A DNA stretch of 64,000 nucleotides from contig CAKTDV010000010.1 of NCBI GenBank assembly GCA_934546745.1, positions 1 through 64,000 of the forward strand, in the 5' to 3' direction. The position numbers were made by a program, and so were the translations under genes. This document shows positions 62,275 to 64,000 of the stretch, one piece after another; the first letter of the stretch is position 1; each line of letters begins with the position of its first letter. This DNA is from an uncultured Desulfovibrio sp. Its GTDB lineage: Bacteria; Desulfobacterota; Desulfovibrionia; Desulfovibrionales; Desulfovibrionaceae. The notes beneath the pieces are model-generated. The model worked only from the letters and a program-made list of their open reading frames with translations. It was not told the origin of the DNA and ran no database searches.

Positions 62275-62306
62275 GAAAAAAGGGTTGTGGCAGTACCACA
62301 ACCCTT
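62275..62306 (-). terminator. Terminator of tRNA-Leu
   Basis: Minus-strand AAGGGTTGTGG / CCACAACCCTTTTTT hairpin directly after the tRNA. Confidence 0.85.
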
Positions 62307-62317
62307 ATCTTCTGAAC

Positions 62318-62402
62318 TGGTGCCGAGGGCGGGACTCGAACCCGCACAGCAATTGCCACTACCCCCTCAAGATAGCGTGTCTACCAGTTCCACCACCTCG
62401 GC
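62318..62402 (-). tRNA. tRNA-Leu (anticodon GAG)
   Basis: 85 bases with encoded CCA. Acceptor GCCGAGG / CCTCGGC, D arm with GGAACTGGTAGACAC, anticodon stem CTATC / GGTAG around TTGAGGG (anticodon GAG), long variable arm, T arm GCGGGTTCGAGTCCCGC. Intact. Confidence 0.95.
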
Positions 62403-62640
62403 GACAAAAGAGGTTCTACGCGAAGTCGCGAAGCTTGGCAAGTTTTTTTTTCAAAAAATCCGGATCGGCCCTGTTTTTCTTTTTTATGGCGATGCCGGAA
62501 GTCCCGCTCCGTGCCGCAAGGCTTGCGAAAGTTGCGCCTTGCGGATAGATCTTGGAGGATGTTGGCGCGCTTGCGCGTTGCGGGCGTGGCCGCCCCGTTC
62601 CCTCTGAAGGGGGAGGTTTCCAATAGCCAAGGACGTTTTG

Positions 62641-63708
62641 ATGAACGAACGTGTCAGACATTTCCTGAAGAAGACGGGCCCCGTGCTCTGTCTGGATATC
62701 GGCAGCGGCACGCAGGACGCGCTGCTGGCCCGGCCAGGTCTGGAGCCGCACAACTGGCCGAGGTTCGTCCTGCCGTCTCCGGCCCGTCTTGCCGCCCAGC
62801 GTATCCGGGAGCTGACCCTGCTCAAGCGCCCCGTCTGGCTCTATGGCGGCAATATCGGCGGCGGTGTGACGCAGGCCGTGCGCGATCATCTGGCCGCCGG
62901 GCTGGCCGTCGCCTCGACGGAGGCCGCGTCCCGGGGCCTGCACGACGCCCCGGCCGTGGTCGAGAGCATGGGGGTGAAGCTGTGCGAACAGTGCCCCGAC
63001 GGCGCGGTGCCGTTGTTTCTGACGGATTATTCGCCGGAATTCTGGGGATCGCTCCTGCGTCATACCTGCCTGCCACAGCCGCATCTGGTGGCCGCCGCCG
63101 CGCAGGATCACGGCGTGCATCCTGAGGAGGGCAACCGGCAGGGGCGCATGAAGGCCTGGACGGCGCTGCTGTCCGCCGGGGATGATCCCTCCGGCTGGAT
63201 CTATGATGGCGCGATTCCCGCCCCGCTGACGCGGCTTCAGGCCCTGCGCGAAAAGACGGGGGGCCCTGTGAGCGATACCGGCACGAGCGCCCTTCTCGGG
63301 GCGCTGAGCGTGCAGGAGGTGCGCGACCGCAGCTGGCGCGACGGCGTGACACTGGTGAACGTGGGCAACAGCCATACGGTGGCGGCTCTGGCGTATCAGG
63401 GCAGGATTCGCGGCATCTACGAGCACCATACCGGTATGCGCACGCCGGAGGAGACGCTGCGCGATCTGGATCAGTTCCGCAAGTCCTGGCTGCCCTGCGA
63501 GGAGGTGCGGGCCTCCGGCGGTCACGGCACGGCCTTCGGCCCGTACTGCGAGGAGGCCGGCGGCTATGAGACGACCTATATCACAGGGCCGCGCCGCGAG
63601 CTGCTGCGCGGGCACGGACGTTTTCTTGATCCCTTTGGCGACATGATGCTGGCCGGTTGCTTTGGCCTGCTCTGGGGTCTTGCGCAACGCGACAGCAAAC
63701 AGGAGTAG
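62641..63708 (+). CDS. DUF1786-family protein
   Basis: 355 residues, ribosome site AAGGA 8 bases before ATG. VLCLDIGSGTQDALLARPGL is a phosphate-1-like loop of the actin/hexokinase fold; LYGGNIGGGVTQAV and VTLVNVGNSHTVAALAYQGR follow. Known relatives are uncharacterised. Ten bases separate it from the next gene, so one operon. Confidence 0.8.
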   Translation: MNERVRHFLKKTGPVLCLDIGSGTQDALLARPGLEPHNWPRFVLPSPARLAAQRIRELTLLKRPVWLYGGNIGGGVTQAVRDHLAAGLAVASTEAASRGLHDAPAVVESMGVKLCEQCPDGAVPLFLTDYSPEFWGSLLRHTCLPQPHLVAAAAQDHGVHPEEGNRQGRMKAWTALLSAGDDPSGWIYDGAIPAPLTRLQALREKTGGPVSDTGTSALLGALSVQEVRDRSWRDGVTLVNVGNSHTVAALAYQGRIRGIYEHHTGMRTPEETLRDLDQFRKSWLPCEEVRASGGHGTAFGPYCEEAGGYETTYITGPRRELLRGHGRFLDPFGDMMLAGCFGLLWGLAQRDSKQE

Positions 63709-63717
63709 AGGGAGACC

Positions 63718-64000
63718 ATGACCATTGAGTACTATGACGCCGCGGAAACCTGGAGCCGCGATCGCATCGCCGCCACCCAGCTGACGCGTCTGCGCTCCCT
63801 CGTGGAACACAGCCGCAAGTGCGCCTTTTACCGTGAGCGCCTTGATGCCGCGGGCGTGACGCCCGAAAGTCTGCGCACGCTGGACGACGCGCGCCGCATA
63901 CCCTTCACCACCAAGGACGACCTGCGCTCCCAGTATCCGACGGGGCTGCTGTGCGTACCGCGGCGCCAGATTGTGCGCATGCACTGCTCCAGCGGCACCA
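63718..64000 (+). CDS. paaK: Phenylacetate-CoA ligase-like (PaaK), N-terminal part
   Basis: The gene runs off the window. Starts MTIEYYDAAETWSRDRIAAT; LRSLVEHSRKCAFYRERLDA and PFTTKDDLRSQYPTGLL, ending at the MHCSSGT nucleotide-binding loop, are typical of PaaK-type adenylate-forming ligases. Substrate (phenylacetate or another aryl acid) is not decided. Ribosome site GAGGGAG. Confidence 0.88.
   Translation, partial: MTIEYYDAAETWSRDRIAATQLTRLRSLVEHSRKCAFYRERLDAAGVTPESLRTLDDARRIPFTTKDDLRSQYPTGLLCVPRRQIVRMHCSSGT

Overview
The window looks like a GC-rich, Gram-negative, flagellated sulfate-reducer-type bacterium of the Desulfovibrio group. This rests on gene content: a sigma-54-controlled TSUP permease operon with a DUF4881 lipoprotein, a YedF-type sulfurtransferase, DUF2333, a TPR protein upstream of recJ, and a DUF1786 protein beside a PaaK-type ligase. 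No 16S or other decisive marker lies in the window, so the genus is an inference.

Layout. 1-6643 is the right end of a degraded prophage: the C-terminus of a podovirus-type portal protein, a head-tail adaptor, then a mosaic of repeats, two broken hicAB remnants, a PBECR nuclease-like fragment and four small-peptide modules, then a virion-protein-like gene. It ends at a 3'-only tRNA-Leu fragment that reads as the attachment site. A degenerate IS1-type element (6659-7448) follows. 7447-14763 is a membrane-bound sigma-54 activator with a PEP-synthase-like gene, divergent from a TSUP permease operon that carries a near-consensus -24/-12 promoter. 14852-22597 is a housekeeping run: ftsH, folP, cdaA, ybbR, glmM, galU (c-di-AMP synthesis and cell-wall precursors). 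22717-29252 holds yedF, pgpA, two MFS transporters, galE, a secreted Ada-type zinc-site protein and a double-receiver protein. 29450-36964 is a Ter (tellurium/stress) operon: TerA, a CitE-like/TerB fusion, three TerD-family proteins, a phosphoribosyltransferase, a HAD phosphatase and a StiP protein. A second prophage relic with a MuF-C-like domain (37015-38770) is joined to its end. 38943-57095 is mostly ordinary chromosome (DUF2333, recJ, pyrF-gmk-remA-yicC, mtaB, pgl, ettA, gmhA and others). 57423-60342 holds a TerC-family gene and a mosaic flagellin gene preceded by a (CT)15 tract. 61507-62402 is another relic with a fifth small-peptide module beside an intact tRNA-Leu(GAG). The window ends in DUF1786 and the start of a phenylacetate-CoA-ligase-like gene.

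The most interesting structure is a five-copy module, A to E, at 3601-3887(+), 4695-4982(-), 5022-5314(-), 5355-5621(-) and 61933-62202(-). Each copy has a promoter-like element with an exact 17-nt spacer. The predicted transcript starts on a G-rich arm that overlaps an anti-Shine-Dalgarno hairpin. A roughly 28-residue hydrophobic peptide follows, then a perfect hairpin straight after the stop region, then a 3' arm complementary to the 5' arm, then an intrinsic terminator. The 5'/3' arm pairing and the post-stop hairpin stem are kept by compensating changes between copies. The layout resembles type I toxin mRNAs, but no antisense RNA was identified, and two copies (C and E) are frameshifted inside the peptide. 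I do not recognise this family.
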